Below are positions 25,246 through 36,497 of a DNA stretch of 64,000 bases, in pieces. The notes under the pieces were generated by a model. The model was not told the DNA's origin, did no database searches, and saw only the letters and a program-made list of their open reading frames with translations. The DNA is from Ancylostoma caninum (Eukaryota > Nematoda > Chromadorea > Rhabditida > Ancylostomatidae), in assembly GCA_037903475.1 (NCBI GenBank), contig JBAJFG010000445.1, positions 62,001-126,000 of the forward strand, given 5' to 3'. The first letter of the stretch is position 1; each line of letters opens with the position of its first letter. The position numbers were made by a program, and so were the translations under genes.

Positions 25246-26149
25246 CAGGGTGGTCCAAAATTACGGAGACACGCTAAAAGGTTCATATCTAACGTTGGAA
25301 AGCGAGTTGGCCATTTTGTTTTCAATACGCTCTAGAATGAACAAAATCTACCATAATATCTCGCGATTTCTCCTACCACCGGCGAGAAAACACATGAAGA
25401 ATTTGAACTAGTCGCCTGCTATGGTGCGGAAGTGCAGTCCTACTAGATAATCGGCGCTTCCTGAAAGCGCTTGCTCCAAGAATTAAACAATTTCTATAAT
25501 AGAAAAGTTAGTTTTTGTCCTCGAATGAATATCATAACGAGAAATCAGTTCGAATGAGTACTGAAAATAAGATTTATAAGGAAGCGGACATGACTTCCGG
25601 TGCAGATACAGAGCAAAAACGTACTTTAGGGCTGTTTCAGGTACTTTTTTCACTGTTTGGGGAGGGGAGTGGAACTATTAGGCTCATCAACTCCCAATCT
25701 CAAAGTTCTGAGAAGTATTTCGCTCGTAATACATTTAATGATTATGACTGGAATTAAAAAGCACTCTCAGCCCGCGTTGAATTTCGGCGTATCCGCACGA
25801 AATCTTAGATTTCATAACCAAGGTAGGAGGCCATTCACAACGACTTTAACGTATTTCTGTTTTCCACACCCTGTACTTTTCAATGTACTGCTTATTGTGC
25901 CTCTTGTAAAATTTTACACATTAGCACAACATGCGCTCCAAGCCTACACAAAAAATTTAATTGGGTGGTAAAACTGAGCTTATTTGACGACCTAGCTGTT
26001 CCTAAAAATCATAGTGTTACTTAATGTTTTGGAAGACGCTGTACAATTGAACAAATGAACAGCAAAAAATTGGATGCAAAACGCCAAAACTCGAGATAAG
26101 TCGAAAAACGCGCATCGCGCCCTTGTCTCCGTAATATTGGACCACCCTG
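25246..26149 (+). mobile_element. CAGGGTGGTCC-end MITE, copy 3, complete
   Basis: This is the best-preserved copy, 904 bp. It starts CAGGGTGGTCCAAAATTACG and ends TAATATTGGACCACCCTG, and TA flanks both sides (25244-25245 and 26150-26151), as for Tc1/mariner-superfamily insertions. Plus-strand frames at 25515-25757 and 25657-25971 parallel frames in copy 1, hinting at an eroded shared coding region. No DDD/DDE transposase motif is recognisable, so I treat it as non-autonomous. Confidence 0.8.
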
Positions 26150-26151
26150 TA

Positions 26152-27221
26152 CTATGACCTCAAATGAAGAAGAAGATTCTTGTGCATATCCTGTTCTTCT
26201 ATATTGTTCTCCTATTTGTTCCTTGACTTTGACAGAAGAAGTTTTCCTTGAAGGTGTGTTCTGTGTAGACGCACAAGACGTGGAGCAGTAGTCACGGTTG
26301 TGAAAGAAAAATCCACTAGACAGAAATCTGGAGCAAGGTACCCCAAACGTTACATACCCTCCCGACTATCATATCTGGACCCGCGATTATCGTTATAGAC
26401 CATTGCTTTGTTTTTTTAAATCCATTTTCTTATTTTATATTTTGAAGCCCAGTTCTCTGGGTGTACAGGTAAACATGTTTTTCCGGTGATACTATCCGTT
26501 TTATGTGTCGGAAAGTGCATAGAGTGTGCATAGAAATGAGAGCGCGAACCTGCGCCAGTGCACGACGGATTCGAGAAATGTTAGTCAGAGAGCGGCTTAT
26601 ACTTCTTTGTCACATATACTTTCTCTTTTGTCGCCTGACGCATTTTATCGCCTATCACTACTGAAGCTTTTTCTTTCCAGGCTTTCCCTCTTTAAAAGTC
26701 GGATGTAAAACATACCCTGCGTCTCCACACATCGCACAGCTCCTTCAAACATAAAATAAACCTCACCGAAATCCCCAATAATCCCCAATAATAAGTTATA
26801 AATGATATCTCGTTTACGCAAGTTGTAAATGATACCTTGTTCCCACCACTAAGCAGTCTTCCTCATTTCTATTCTAACATATCCGAAATGAGGTCGCGGA
26901 CACAGATAAGTTATAACAGAACAGCTGAAGGAAATAGACGTAAGTTTTTTTCTGATCCACATTTCATATTTGTTTAATATCTATGTTAGTATTGCTATAA
27001 GTTTTCTCTACCTTACTGATGAGTGCAGGAGGAAACTTAGAGCAATAAAATTATTTTAGTTTTCGTATAAGGATAGTGCACGAAACGAAAACTAAAATAT
27101 ATAGGTAACAGTCTTTAAATCAATGTGTTCATAGCACTTTAAAGTTGAAGTATTCGATGTTTGTTTGATTCATAAGATTCTACATTGATCTGTTGCGGAG
27201 GGACCGAAAAATTTCTTCAGA
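26152..27221. other. Non-coding AT-rich stretch
   Basis: Nothing recognisable. A short dispersed-looking repeat (ATCCCCAATA twice) occurs near 26770-26790. Confidence 0.4.
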
Positions 27222-27420
27222 ATGACTAGGTTCCGCATAAGAGGTAGTCCACTTAAAATTTCACAGACTCGGCCGAAAACGAGCGTCAGATCGAGATCAT
27301 TTACAATTTGGGCCGGTGCCTATCTCCGGATAGCAAAGAACGTTTCCTCTACCCTCTCACTGAGTCAATTCAAACACCGCGTGAGAAGCATTTTGTTGAA
27401 GCATGAAGTTTCTTAGTTTT
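27222..27420 (+). pseudogene. LINE ORF2 C-terminal scrap
   Basis: The frame ends SLSQFKHRVRSILLKHEVS after an aromatic FTIWAGAYLRIAKN stretch. This is the pattern at the extreme C-terminus of CR1/Jockey-type ORF2, where a W..LP..-type phrase precedes S.S.FK..L. Nothing upstream resembles reverse transcriptase, so it would be a heavily 5'-truncated insertion. Confidence 0.45.
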
Positions 27421-27740
27421 TTGAAACCGGCTTTGGGAAAATGTTTCCATTTTCGAATAATTTTATCGTGGTACTCATCGTTTCGTTGTTTTGTGCACTA
27501 TTCTGTCTGTTTTTTTCTTTTTACTCACCCATAGTTGTGTTTTGTGACGTTTGCCTTCAGCAAGCGTAATCAACTTATACCTATAGTATCGCGATTCTTT
27601 TTGCTTTAAAATTTCCAAAGTTTATCTGTAATAATACTGGCCACCTGATTATTCTTTTTCAGTGTGTCAAAAGTGAACGTTCTGTGCTTTGATTGATGAA
27701 GTGGAAAGAAGCTTGTGGATGGTAGTTCTTCTTCTTTATT

Positions 27741-27780
27741 CACGCGACGTTCCGGGATTTTAATCCCATCATCAGGCACT
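27741..27780 (-). ncRNA. Degenerate hammerhead-ribozyme-like motif
   Basis: On the minus strand the order is CTGATGA, a stem-loop (GGGAT/ATCCC), then GGAACGTC, flanked by short stem-I segments GC and GC. This follows the hammerhead order CUGANGA, stem II, GAAA, GUC with a very short stem III, as known from Penelope-like element ends. The expected GAAA reads GGAA here, so it is probably inactive. Confidence 0.5.
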
Positions 27781-27927
27781 GACTTTCTACGACATAACGA
27801 GCACTGAATACATGTTCACAATCACATCAATGTACAATGTCAAACATACAGTGTTAGTGTATTGCAGCGAGTGATGTCACCAATGGCCGCAGGCTGGGTG
27901 TGTGCCGCTCAGAATGAACTTGACTAT

Positions 27928-27963
27928 GTTTGGGTCGGTGGTGATGTTTGGGTCGGTGGTGAT
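27928..27963. repeat. 18-bp tandem duplication
   Basis: GTTTGGGTCGGTGGTGAT occurs twice in tandem, just past the stop codon of the truncated Penelope-like frame. Confidence 0.8.
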
Positions 27964-28629
27964 TATCCATTTATAGATATCAGTTGCAGGGCCTCGGTCA
28001 TTTCCTCCTTACTGTTGATGGCTAGATTCCTTCTTCTTGTTTCAAGAGCTTCACGTATCTTTCTTTCCACGGGGTCGCGAATGTTTCTATGCAACACCAC
28101 TACTTCCAGCTTAGGAGGACATTCCATGGTGTGCCGTAGTGTCCGGTGTCGTGAAAAAGCGTTCCGAGGATACGAAGGAGGATGCATCAGAGCTCTCCGA
28201 TGTTCATCAATCTTCTCAAATAGTGGTCGGCTGGTTTCCCCAACGTATCTTTCCAAAAATGCTGTGCGTTTCACTTCATAAACTGTGTTTTTCAAGCCGC
28301 TTCTCCACGGAGATATTACAATGTTTTCTTGCACATGTGTTTTCGTACTGTCTTGATGAAGTCAGCAAATCTTTTAAAGTCCGTGGTGGACGAAAAACGA
28401 GTTGTGCTGGAATTTTCGATTTTTTCACAGCACAGTTGATGCAATTTGCCAAGTATTCGTTGACATATGGCATAACAAGGACTGCACCATGTAGCGAATG
28501 ATACGATTTCCAACAGTATGACGGTTCGTAGCGGTATCCGTTCTCTCGCAAGATGTCTTCTGCTCTTTGTTTGATTGGTGCCCAGTCATGCGTTGTGGTC
28601 TCTTGCGCTATGTTCTGTGCTTTGTCCAA

Positions 28630-29086
28630 ATAACCCTCCTACCTCTCCTAACAGGTTGTAGGTTACGTTATCGATTGAAAACCTTCATTTCTTTCGAAAA
28701 AAAATTAATGATAAAAATGATAGAAACGTAAAAGTTGTCGGCTTCCATTGTTTGTCAGCACTCCCGTAGGCGGTTGCCAAGGAATTCCTGTACTTTCCTT
28801 AATAGTGTACTCAACATTAGTGAATATCGAATAATTTAGAAGAAAAAAAAGATTCCTCAAAGAACTTACTGACGATGTCAACGAGCTGGGTTACTCAGTG
28901 AGAAGCAGCAAACAGACCAGAAAATTAGAGATGGACTAAAGGAAACGATATGAGAACGCATTTGTAAAATGACACGTGAAGTTTTAGTGGCACAAAGCGT
29001 GTTCTCAGGAAGACCACTCAGAAAACCGAGGCAATCAAAGCCGGTGGCGGCATTGCGAAACTACGGCGTCACACCGGTGAGCAAGG
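28630..29086. other. Non-coding stretch
   Basis: Nothing recognisable. Confidence 0.4.
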
Positions 29087-30120
29087 GTACTCAGGCACTT
29101 TCACCAGGTTGGCCGTCATAGGAAGGCCGAAACACCTTAGTTGGCCTCCACAGTATGGCATGTGCGGCCTGACCGCTATCTTACTGCGGCTTGCCAGGTA
29201 ATGAGTGGCGGCTTGCCCAGTAAACCGCTCAGTGCATTACGGGAATCCTTCATACATTATGCAGCTTTTTAAATCAGAAAGCAACAAATACAGTAAATAC
29301 CAACACTTTTATTGATTTATATAGATTTACATTTGTTGTACGTTCTAAACATGTTGGTCTAGAGAAGGCATTTGTCATTGGCATTTTGTGAAAATTCTTC
29401 GGATCTATATCTATCCTATTTTGCCTATCCCTATCTCTTTCGAAATTCTTTGGAGGTGCTCCATGATCAAATAATCAGTGAAGGTATTGGCTCGGTTCCT
29501 GCCACTACCAACTGCCTACAAGGAAAAATAAATGAATAGTCACGTCAATCTTTCGAAGAACTTTGGATACAAAATTTTATGAACCTACATACTGTGCACC
29601 CACAAAATCTCTTCTGCGGCTTGGTCTTCACCACTGCAGTTAATTATGGTTCTTTTTAGATTTTTTTTAAAGTCGCGATGAAACAATCCTCGAAATAGCC
29701 TTAATTTTTGGAAGAAACACTCACTAACGATATCGATATGTTACCTTAATAATAACGAATGAAGACACCATGACTCAATCAACTTCGAATTTGGCCTCTT
29801 AGTGCTGCTGAAGATGGCTGTACCTAGACATGCTGACCTACTGAGGCAAAAAAACGTAACCTGAAGATGTTACATACATCCCACATTGATCCACCATACA
29901 GTAGAAGTGGATGAAGTAAATGAATATATGAATTGGAAACCCCATGTTATTGCTAGTGGTTATCACTTGCTGTCGGCTTGCCCTGTACTAGAATCGTGTG
30001 AGCGGCCTGCCCGTCATTCAAGCTATTGACCGGGGCCTGCCCGTTATCGTAAAAGTAAAGGCCGGGACTGCCCGGTACCTCAGTTTTGCTGTCGGCCTGA
30101 CCGGTGAAAATACCTTAGTA
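29087..30120. mobile_element. Foldback element with GGCCTGCC-repeat arms
   Basis: The left end (TACTCAGGCACTTTCACCAGG then TTGGCC) and the right end (GGCCTGACCGGTGAAAATACC then TTAGTA) are imperfect inverted complements of about 28 bp. Each arm is an array of GGCC- and TGCC-containing units spaced roughly 25-35 bp apart (29100-29232 and 29970-30110). The middle, about 29233-29970, is AT-rich and non-coding. The ends resemble those of the insertion at 18118-18905. Confidence 0.55.
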
Positions 30121-31178
30121 GGCTCTCTCATGTTTATTTCTCTTACAAAGAATGTCGATATGACTACAGGGTTCCACTTTCAGTGTTATGACTTCGCAAA
30201 TGAACGCGTCATGAAAATGAATAAGAAAACTAGCAACTTGTAAAAAAAAATAAAACTAGCAGATACATCAGATGGAAAATTAGAGTTTACACTTGAGATG
30301 CGTACTATGTTGTCAGGTATACTGAGATTGTCGCACACCAAGGAGGATCTGCCTGCAGGCGAAATTAGAGTGATCAACTTGAAGTCGGACAATTTTCGCA
30401 AAGAACGCGAACTGCTCGACATCAAGCGGATTACTGGAAGAGAAAGGCTTCTGCATAATTTTGTTCGCAGTTATTCTTTACAAGTTTACGGTTATGCTTT
30501 ACGGTGTAGTGAAGATTCGTCATGATTCAGTATCTTTATTGTTGATGCGTTTTTTGATTTGGAATAAATCAAGTGAGTGAAATGCTTTTTCAAAATTTAA
30601 TCCATTACAGTTCTGTCTCTGAGTCTCATTTTCAGTCAACTAACCTTGATATGCGAAGGACTGTTCTTATTTTTCTCATTTTCTTAGCAGTCTGGCCAGT
30701 CCGGAATTCCAGACTTTTATTGATGATTGCATCGCTCCCACACTGCACGTTGAAGGCAAACAGAAAAGTGTAAATGGATTGATAAAATCTGTATCCTTCC
30801 CCGCAGTTCTATCGCTCTCCTGAAAAGCCTTTGATCCCGTAGGTGGTAGCTTTCCTCCATATGAACAAAGTTATGCTCTTCCATATGAGCGAAGTTAGTG
30901 GCCGTGAAGAATTGAATGTAACCAATTTAGTGCAAATGTTATCTGCAAATGATTTAGGCTCAACTGGTTGTCGTGGTAATTCAAGTGACAAAGGTCCACC
31001 GGTGTATATAAACGGAAAAAAGGAGTGATTCATTCAGACACAAACGGAATGGGAAGAGAACACGGATACGAAAGGAAACATTGTAAATCTAGGTGATTTA
31101 GGTAGGAGGGCCCGCCGAAACAGGGTAAGCGTACCCCTCATGCAGAAATACACCGCCTAGTGAATTCATGTTACTTGT
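30121..31178. other. Non-coding, short unassigned frames
   Basis: Frames at 30298-30525, 30573-30773 and 30843-31028 are short and unrecognised. Confidence 0.35.
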
Positions 31179-31392
31179 GGACGCCGGCGCACCCTCATCA
31201 CACCATTGGACCCGACTCCAGGCGTTTCCCCACTTTTCGACGCCGACGCACCCTTGTCACACAGTTGGACCCGACTCCCGGTGTTTTCCCACTTTTGGAC
31301 GCCGGTGCACCCTTATCACACCCTTGGACCCTACTCCAGGCGTTTCCCCACTTTTGGACGCCTGCGCACTCCTACAGCAACAGTGGACCCGT
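31179..31392. repeat. 60-bp tandem array (about 3.5 units)
   Basis: Units start GGACGCCGGCGCACCCT and contain GGACCCGACTCCAGGCGTTT before CCCCACTTTT. The period is 60 bp. Because 60 is a multiple of three, several frames stay open across the array, so those frames are not evidence of genes. The unit resembles the 60-bp unit inside the elements at 42505-44010 and 48787-50313 (GGACCCGTATCCTGGCGTT then CCCCAC), which indicates a shared satellite family. Confidence 0.85.
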
Positions 31393-32718
31393 TGTAGGGC
31401 ATTTTCTTCGGTCTAGGCCACGCCCTCGAATTTGAATTTCATCTTCAAATACTTTCCCGCTATTTTATTAAACTGAGTCCAGATTTATATTGAATTGCAC
31501 AAGAGGTGAAAAAAGGCACGATTTGGGAGACCTCAACTTTGGGTAAGCGAGAGACGGTGGACGTGTGATACGCTCTATGTGGTGTCGCCAATGACGAACT
31601 ATGACCGATGCTGACGCATCTTATCAGCAACACAGTAGAGAAGAGCGGGGAAACCTATATGAAATAACTATAATGAAATAGCAGCTGGAAGACATAGAGC
31701 ATATGCAGAAGTAGCAAGCGGATTTTACACGACGCGGTGAAAACGACTTGTGAACTAGCGGAATTTTAAAAGGTAACGGTAAATACTTGAAGGTGTCGAG
31801 CTCCAAGTGTTTTTGCTCGGCATGACTACTCGTATCAGCGACGTGGGTTGAAATGTCGAAATGGAGTCGTACTGATGTCTCTGGGAAAACGGAATCTTGA
31901 AAGCGAGGCTCAGAATTCCATTGCAAAATTGTTGAGACTATGCCTGAGATTTGAGAACATTGAAAAGCTCGAAGAAAAAGGTTGTCGCAGATGCTGCCAA
32001 GAATGAGGCGCCGAATCTACTACGCTTCTTTGATGATCGTTAGTAAGACAAGGCAAACTAAGATTTTCGCGCATGCGGAATCGATTGACGTTCTCTGTGA
32101 AACTTGCATCGAAAGTGAGAGCTTGTTGATGGGTGTGTTCCCAATCTCGATGAAACCTTCTCGGATAGTGAAATAAGCAAAACCGGTTAATACACTGTTA
32201 CATGTCGCAGATTTGTATTTCCAATATGATCTCAGGATATGTTAGCCGTGCAATGTTGAGGATATTAGCAAATTAGTGCGAAGACCTTGTTGATGAAAAG
32301 CAAAAAATCTATTTCCATTTTCGTCGTTGCTGGGTGCCGTAGGAGCTTAATGACAACCGTCACGTGAGGAGCTACTATGAATTCCGTCGGACAGAAGGTG
32401 TTGACGACTAGGAGACACATCGGGTGGGGTCCTCTAAGCAAACCCGACAGGGGATAAGCACGATTCGAAAGTGCTGCTTGTGACACAGGGATTAAGGAAG
32501 CATATGTGACACAGGTGACACGGTGAGGAAATGGTAATCCTGATTTGTGAAAAACAAACATTCCAAACTGCTTTGAGCAGCAAATCGTTATACGGATGAA
32601 AAAGTCATCCGGAACATCACGCTCAGCTAGGTCAATAGAAAGCGACTTGAGAAATACTGATAGTAATGGTGATCCTGATTCCGTGTTGTTCCTTTGAGGT
32701 CATATCACTATATCGCTG
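31393..32718. other. Non-coding stretch
   Basis: No frame resembles a known protein. No terminal repeats are seen. Confidence 0.35.
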
Positions 32719-33072
32719 GCATACTACACAGCGACGCTGTCGCTGCGACCGTTCGCCACCAAAAGCTTTTGCACAACTGCTCCTATGTCAGCAAGCTACT
32801 CCACGCAAGGTATGCCCAGCTCAAGGTGCAGACTTTCACCGCCCCGGGATGGCCTGGCGCTTGCCTCCTAAGGCGCCCTAAGGACCATGGCATACTTCAC
32901 ATCGACACCGTCGGGGTGAAGAAAATGAATGGAAATGATGAGAACGAAATGTCACGAGTTCTGATGTCCTATCACTCAGTTTGCATGGAATAGCGTGCTG
33001 GCAAAGGATTAATTGTGCGAAAATTTTCTGTGCTGAACGGTCGCAGCGACAGCGTCGCAGTGTATCATGCCC
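32719..33072. mobile_element. Foldback MITE with CGACGCTGTCGCTGCGACCG arms
   Basis: The left arm (GGCATACTACACAGCGACGC through GACCGTTC and GCACAACTGCTCCT) is mirrored by a right arm ending GCGTCGCAGTGTATCATGCC. The arms are about 75-80 bp with mismatches. Part of the left end (GGCATACTTCACATCGACAC) recurs internally near 32888. Confidence 0.6.
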
Positions 33073-33579
33073 AAGGCCTAACGCATCACTAGCGCGAGCT
33101 GAGGCAAAGACGGGAGCATAGCGGTGTAAGCCTGGCATGGTTTCATTCACCACTGTATGGGACTGTTACCGACCTGCAAATGTTTCATTCAGAGCATGAA
33201 TGAAGCTGTTATCGGCCAGCAGCGCTATGCATTCGCTCTTGCACCGGCTCGCACTAGTAATATAGTGACTGGAAAGAGAACAGATTTGAATCAGAATGAC
33301 CGCTAGTATACCCAATACCTTTCTAAAAATGCACCAGACTGCAAGATGAATTTTATTGGAGAAAAAACGGTTAACGTTAGCAATTTAAAAGATTTAAAAC
33401 ATTGCTCCGCCTCTTTTGTGCTGTTATTTCTTGTATTTAAAAAAAAAACATATCAAGAAAGAAGCTGTATCGTGCCCTTCATGCGCTTGGCTTTTTTTAT
33501 CATTTAATTCTTTTCCTTTTGCAGTATACTTCCGTTTCAGAACCTCATATTTTATTCCAATATGTTCGCAGAGTTAGCA
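33073..33579. other. Non-coding stretch
   Basis: Nothing recognisable. Confidence 0.4.
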
Positions 33580-33808
33580 CTTGCGCTATAGTCCACGTGG
33601 ACTGCAGCACCCTATGTCGCCGTCACTGGCGACTATGCGACTATGACATCGGTGCCTACCGATTATATTGAGAAGGCCGCCGAAGATGGTGATCCACGGT
33701 CGCCAATATTGGCTAACCGCAGTTGCCAACCTCGCGATTGGTGAGCGCAGTCGCCAACGAAACGGTGACGCAAAGTGGTATACTCCACGTGGATTATGGT
33801 GCCAACCT
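33580..33808. mobile_element. Foldback element with palindromic ends, copy B
   Basis: The left near-palindrome GCTATAGTCCACGTGGACTGCAGC (33585-33608, shown here only by its first and last bases GCTATAGTCC and GGACTGCAGC) and a right counterpart near 33777-33800 bracket CGCCAA/TTGGC-rich DNA. ACGT replaces the TCGA centre of copies A and C, with compensating symmetry. Confidence 0.6.
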
Positions 33809-33982
33809 AAGACTCCAGGGTTAGAGTGATTTTATTGGGCTAATTTCCGAAGTTAAAACTTCTTCTTCAAACCTACAAGATATGAGATACAACACGTGAA
33901 AGTTTTGATTAGATATAGAGCGAGAACTCCTCAGCAAACACCCTTTGAGGAGCGCATGAAACGGCTTTAGTTGAACCTACAG

Positions 33983-34132
33983 AGAACTCCAAACGGACGC
34001 AATCAAGAGTCAGGACCGCGGCGCGGCTCTCTTGGGCAGAGGCACGGGAGCTCAGCACAGTGTGCGCCTGCGTCTCTGTCCATGAGAGCCGCGCCGCGAT
34101 CTCGACTCTTGTCTACGTACGTTTGCAGTTTC
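33983..34132. mobile_element. Short foldback element, GC-rich arms
   Basis: The left arm, from AACTCCAAACGGACGC through AAGAGTC to CGGCGCGGCTCTC, is mirrored by the right arm, GAGAGCCGCGCCGCG through GACTCTTGTC to GTTTGCAGTTT. The arms are about 65 bp with a short loop. Confidence 0.6.
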
Positions 34133-34920
34133 CTATAACTTCCCGTCTGCCTGCTCGGTACTTCGACTGACTATCTTGATAGATCATTGGGTGCTAGTAA
34201 CAAGGGAAGTGCACAAAGTTAAGCTGCTAATTCATGATGAGACCTATATGGTTCGAAAGCCTGAACAAAATGATGTTCAATTATACACTTGAAATTCGCT
34301 AAATGGTCAAGAGAAGCACGGGAAAAGAATGCAAAAGAGACAAGAGATGAGAAAAATGCAAAGAGTGCAAGACGTAGGCCTGCGTGCATTTTCACGACGA
34401 GCGAGAGACTTACCTTTGCGCCACATGCACTTCCTATTGCCTACTAGAGCTCCTATATTCGTATAGCTCCATCACATGCGCCTACTAAAAACAGGCGTAA
34501 CTCGTTACAGAGGCAAGATTCAGGAAGGGTGAAAGCAGATCCGAAACCAACGTTGCGAGCTGCACAAGGCATTGCACACTAAGCCACAATTCCACAGTGT
34601 CTTTAATGTCCTCAACTAGCTCCACTTGGGATTCTGTGCTTCTCTGGGCAACTCAGCAGATTTCAAGTACAGAGCATACGACACGTTGGACAGTCTCTCT
34701 AACGACAAAGGTCTTGTCATGGATTAGCAGCTTTTCTTCGTGCACATCCCTTGTGAGCACTCAATCGCCATCCTACTGAATACTGATGTCCACTACCTGG
34801 TGGCACCCTTTCATGCTATTGAAACAGCTGCTCCGTAGTGAATAGAGTCCTCTGTTCTTGCTGAATGAAACACTCAATACTAGTAACCAACGGAAAAGTG
34901 AAAATTCGACTTTCGCACAC
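34133..34920. other. Non-coding, possible decayed coding segment
   Basis: A plus-strand stretch at about 34610-34840 reads in a protein-like way (for example DFKYRAYDTLDSLSNDKGL) but holds stops and matches nothing I recognise. Confidence 0.25.
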
Positions 34921-34975
34921 CAGTGTTCCTATACAATCACACTATACAACCAGTGTTCCTATACAATCACACTAT
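34921..34975. repeat. 30-bp tandem duplication
   Basis: A 30-bp unit beginning CAGTGTTCCTATACAATCAC occurs almost twice in tandem. Confidence 0.85.
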
Positions 34976-35535
34976 GTCGCTCCAGAATTATGAATTAGAA
35001 GCTAATTAGAGTTGAAAAGAAAAGAGAAAACGAAAATGAAGAATTAAAAGCTTTTCACCATGCAGCATAACCAATGTATACAAATATTGGGAACAGAATG
35101 AACTTTTAAGCAATTTGGAATGACGGGATACATAGATACTGTTCTTGTGCAATCTCTTGATCACAATTCTGTTCTTTTTAGCACAAGGCATTGCATAAAT
35201 GCGTAGTATAATATGGTCAGAATTATTGAGCAGGAAAGGGAGAAGTTAGGTACTCGCTTACAGTTTGAAAGATTTTTCCCTGAATAATTTTCATGTGAAT
35301 GGTCCCTCTCCCTCTCTTCCGTCATTTTTCGTCCCAAAGGATTTTCGCGAAAATGGTGAGGAACCGTAACATCGAACGCTGGTGTGCGTTCTTTTGTATG
35401 AACAAAAATTTGCTGTCAAGAGAAACTGCTTGAAGTATAGGAAATCGAGGTCCGAACAGACCTGTTGTGCTCATCGAGGCGTTTACATAGTCGCCACAAG
35501 GTCTTGCCAGCAGAGCTCTGTCCACTTTCGACAAG
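34976..35535. other. Non-coding stretch
   Basis: Nothing recognisable. Confidence 0.4.
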
Positions 35536-36161
35536 CTCAGACATTCGGGCGTTTGGAGCGCCGGTGAACCTGCTCACTTTTGGCCACTGCAGGCTTCCAG
35601 CAGGTAGTCGCGGGTGGAGCAGGAATACTTGCTGTGAGCGCGCATAAGGCAGGGGATATGCAGGTTAACCTGCACCCAGTTTTTTTTTCTCCATTGCCAC
35701 GTGAAACCCGAAGTGTGTATAAGCCGGCAGACGCCTGTAAAAGCTTAGTCTAGTCTCCGCCAGAGAGGAGAATAGGCGAGCCTTACGGGACTTGTCTGGC
35801 CAACTGAGGCCCGGTTGAAACTGTGGCCTAGTGTACCATTTGGCCAGACAAGATGAGTGGGATGCGGTCGCGTGCCGACGCGGGGCGGACGGGAAAATCC
35901 GCCTCACCGCAGATGTCCAGCTCGTAGAGTGCTGGCGCAGGGAGCACATATGTGCCCGGCGAACTCATTTTTGAACTATTTTTGTAGTCACCGGTTGCAA
36001 TAGAACACGACCTGCCTTAATCCTGCTATCCCCGCAGCAGGATCACAGCAGGTCAAAAGTGGGATAGGCGCGCCAACTTCGCCCACTTTTCCGTTTGTCC
36101 TGCAGGTGTCATGCCGCGAGAAACGGTGTCGACCGGCGCTCCAAACGCCCGAATGTCTGAG
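35536..36161. mobile_element. Foldback element with perfect 30-bp terminal inverted repeats
   Basis: The terminal 30 bp (CTCAGACATTCGGGCGTTTG and on to GCGCCGGT, 35536-35565) recur exactly as the reverse complement at 36132-36161. Inside, GCAGGT, CCTGC and AAAAGTGGG motifs recur in both orientations, extending a looser inverted structure inward. Open frames across it are short. No target duplication is obvious. Confidence 0.75.
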
Positions 36162-36497
36162 AGTGAGCAGATGTACAGTTTCTATTGATCCGCAGATTTT
36201 TGTTTCCACACAATATCTGCAATGCGGGTCCTCACGATGTCATCCATCAGATCCTGCAGGAGTTTGAATATCAGGGAGAGGAAATCTTTCGACAATCCCT
36301 TTTAATTTACCTCCACAAAACACAGCATCATTTGCCTCCCATCCGGTGGTGTTGCTGTTGATGTTATGCAGACGTCCTGTAAGCGTTCTCTTCGAAGATC
36401 CTCTCGATTTCATTTTGTTTGATTGTTGTTGCTCTTTTGAGAGAAAAAGCTGCTATTTCATTCTGTTCGCTTCTTTATGAAGATGCGCAGAGATGTA
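36162..36497. other. Non-coding stretch
   Basis: Nothing recognisable. Confidence 0.4.

Larger units (their letters stand above)
27741..28629 (-). pseudogene. Penelope-like retroelement, 5'-truncated, GIY-YIG end
   Basis: Read on the minus strand, 28629-28276 encodes the post-RT linker (ENGYRYEPSYCWKSY, PYVNEYLANCINCAV, LVFRPPRTLKDLL). A shifted frame, 28334-27963, encodes the GIY-YIG nuclease: VYEVKR, RYVGETSRPLFEKIDEHRRA, and REALETRRRN with the conserved glutamate. The Y-V-G and arginine positions of the nuclease are present. A frameshift near 28300-28330 and loss of the RT make it inactive. The 3' end at 27741-27780 carries a hammerhead-like core. It is a different lineage from the intact element at 51127-53616. 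Confidence 0.8.
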
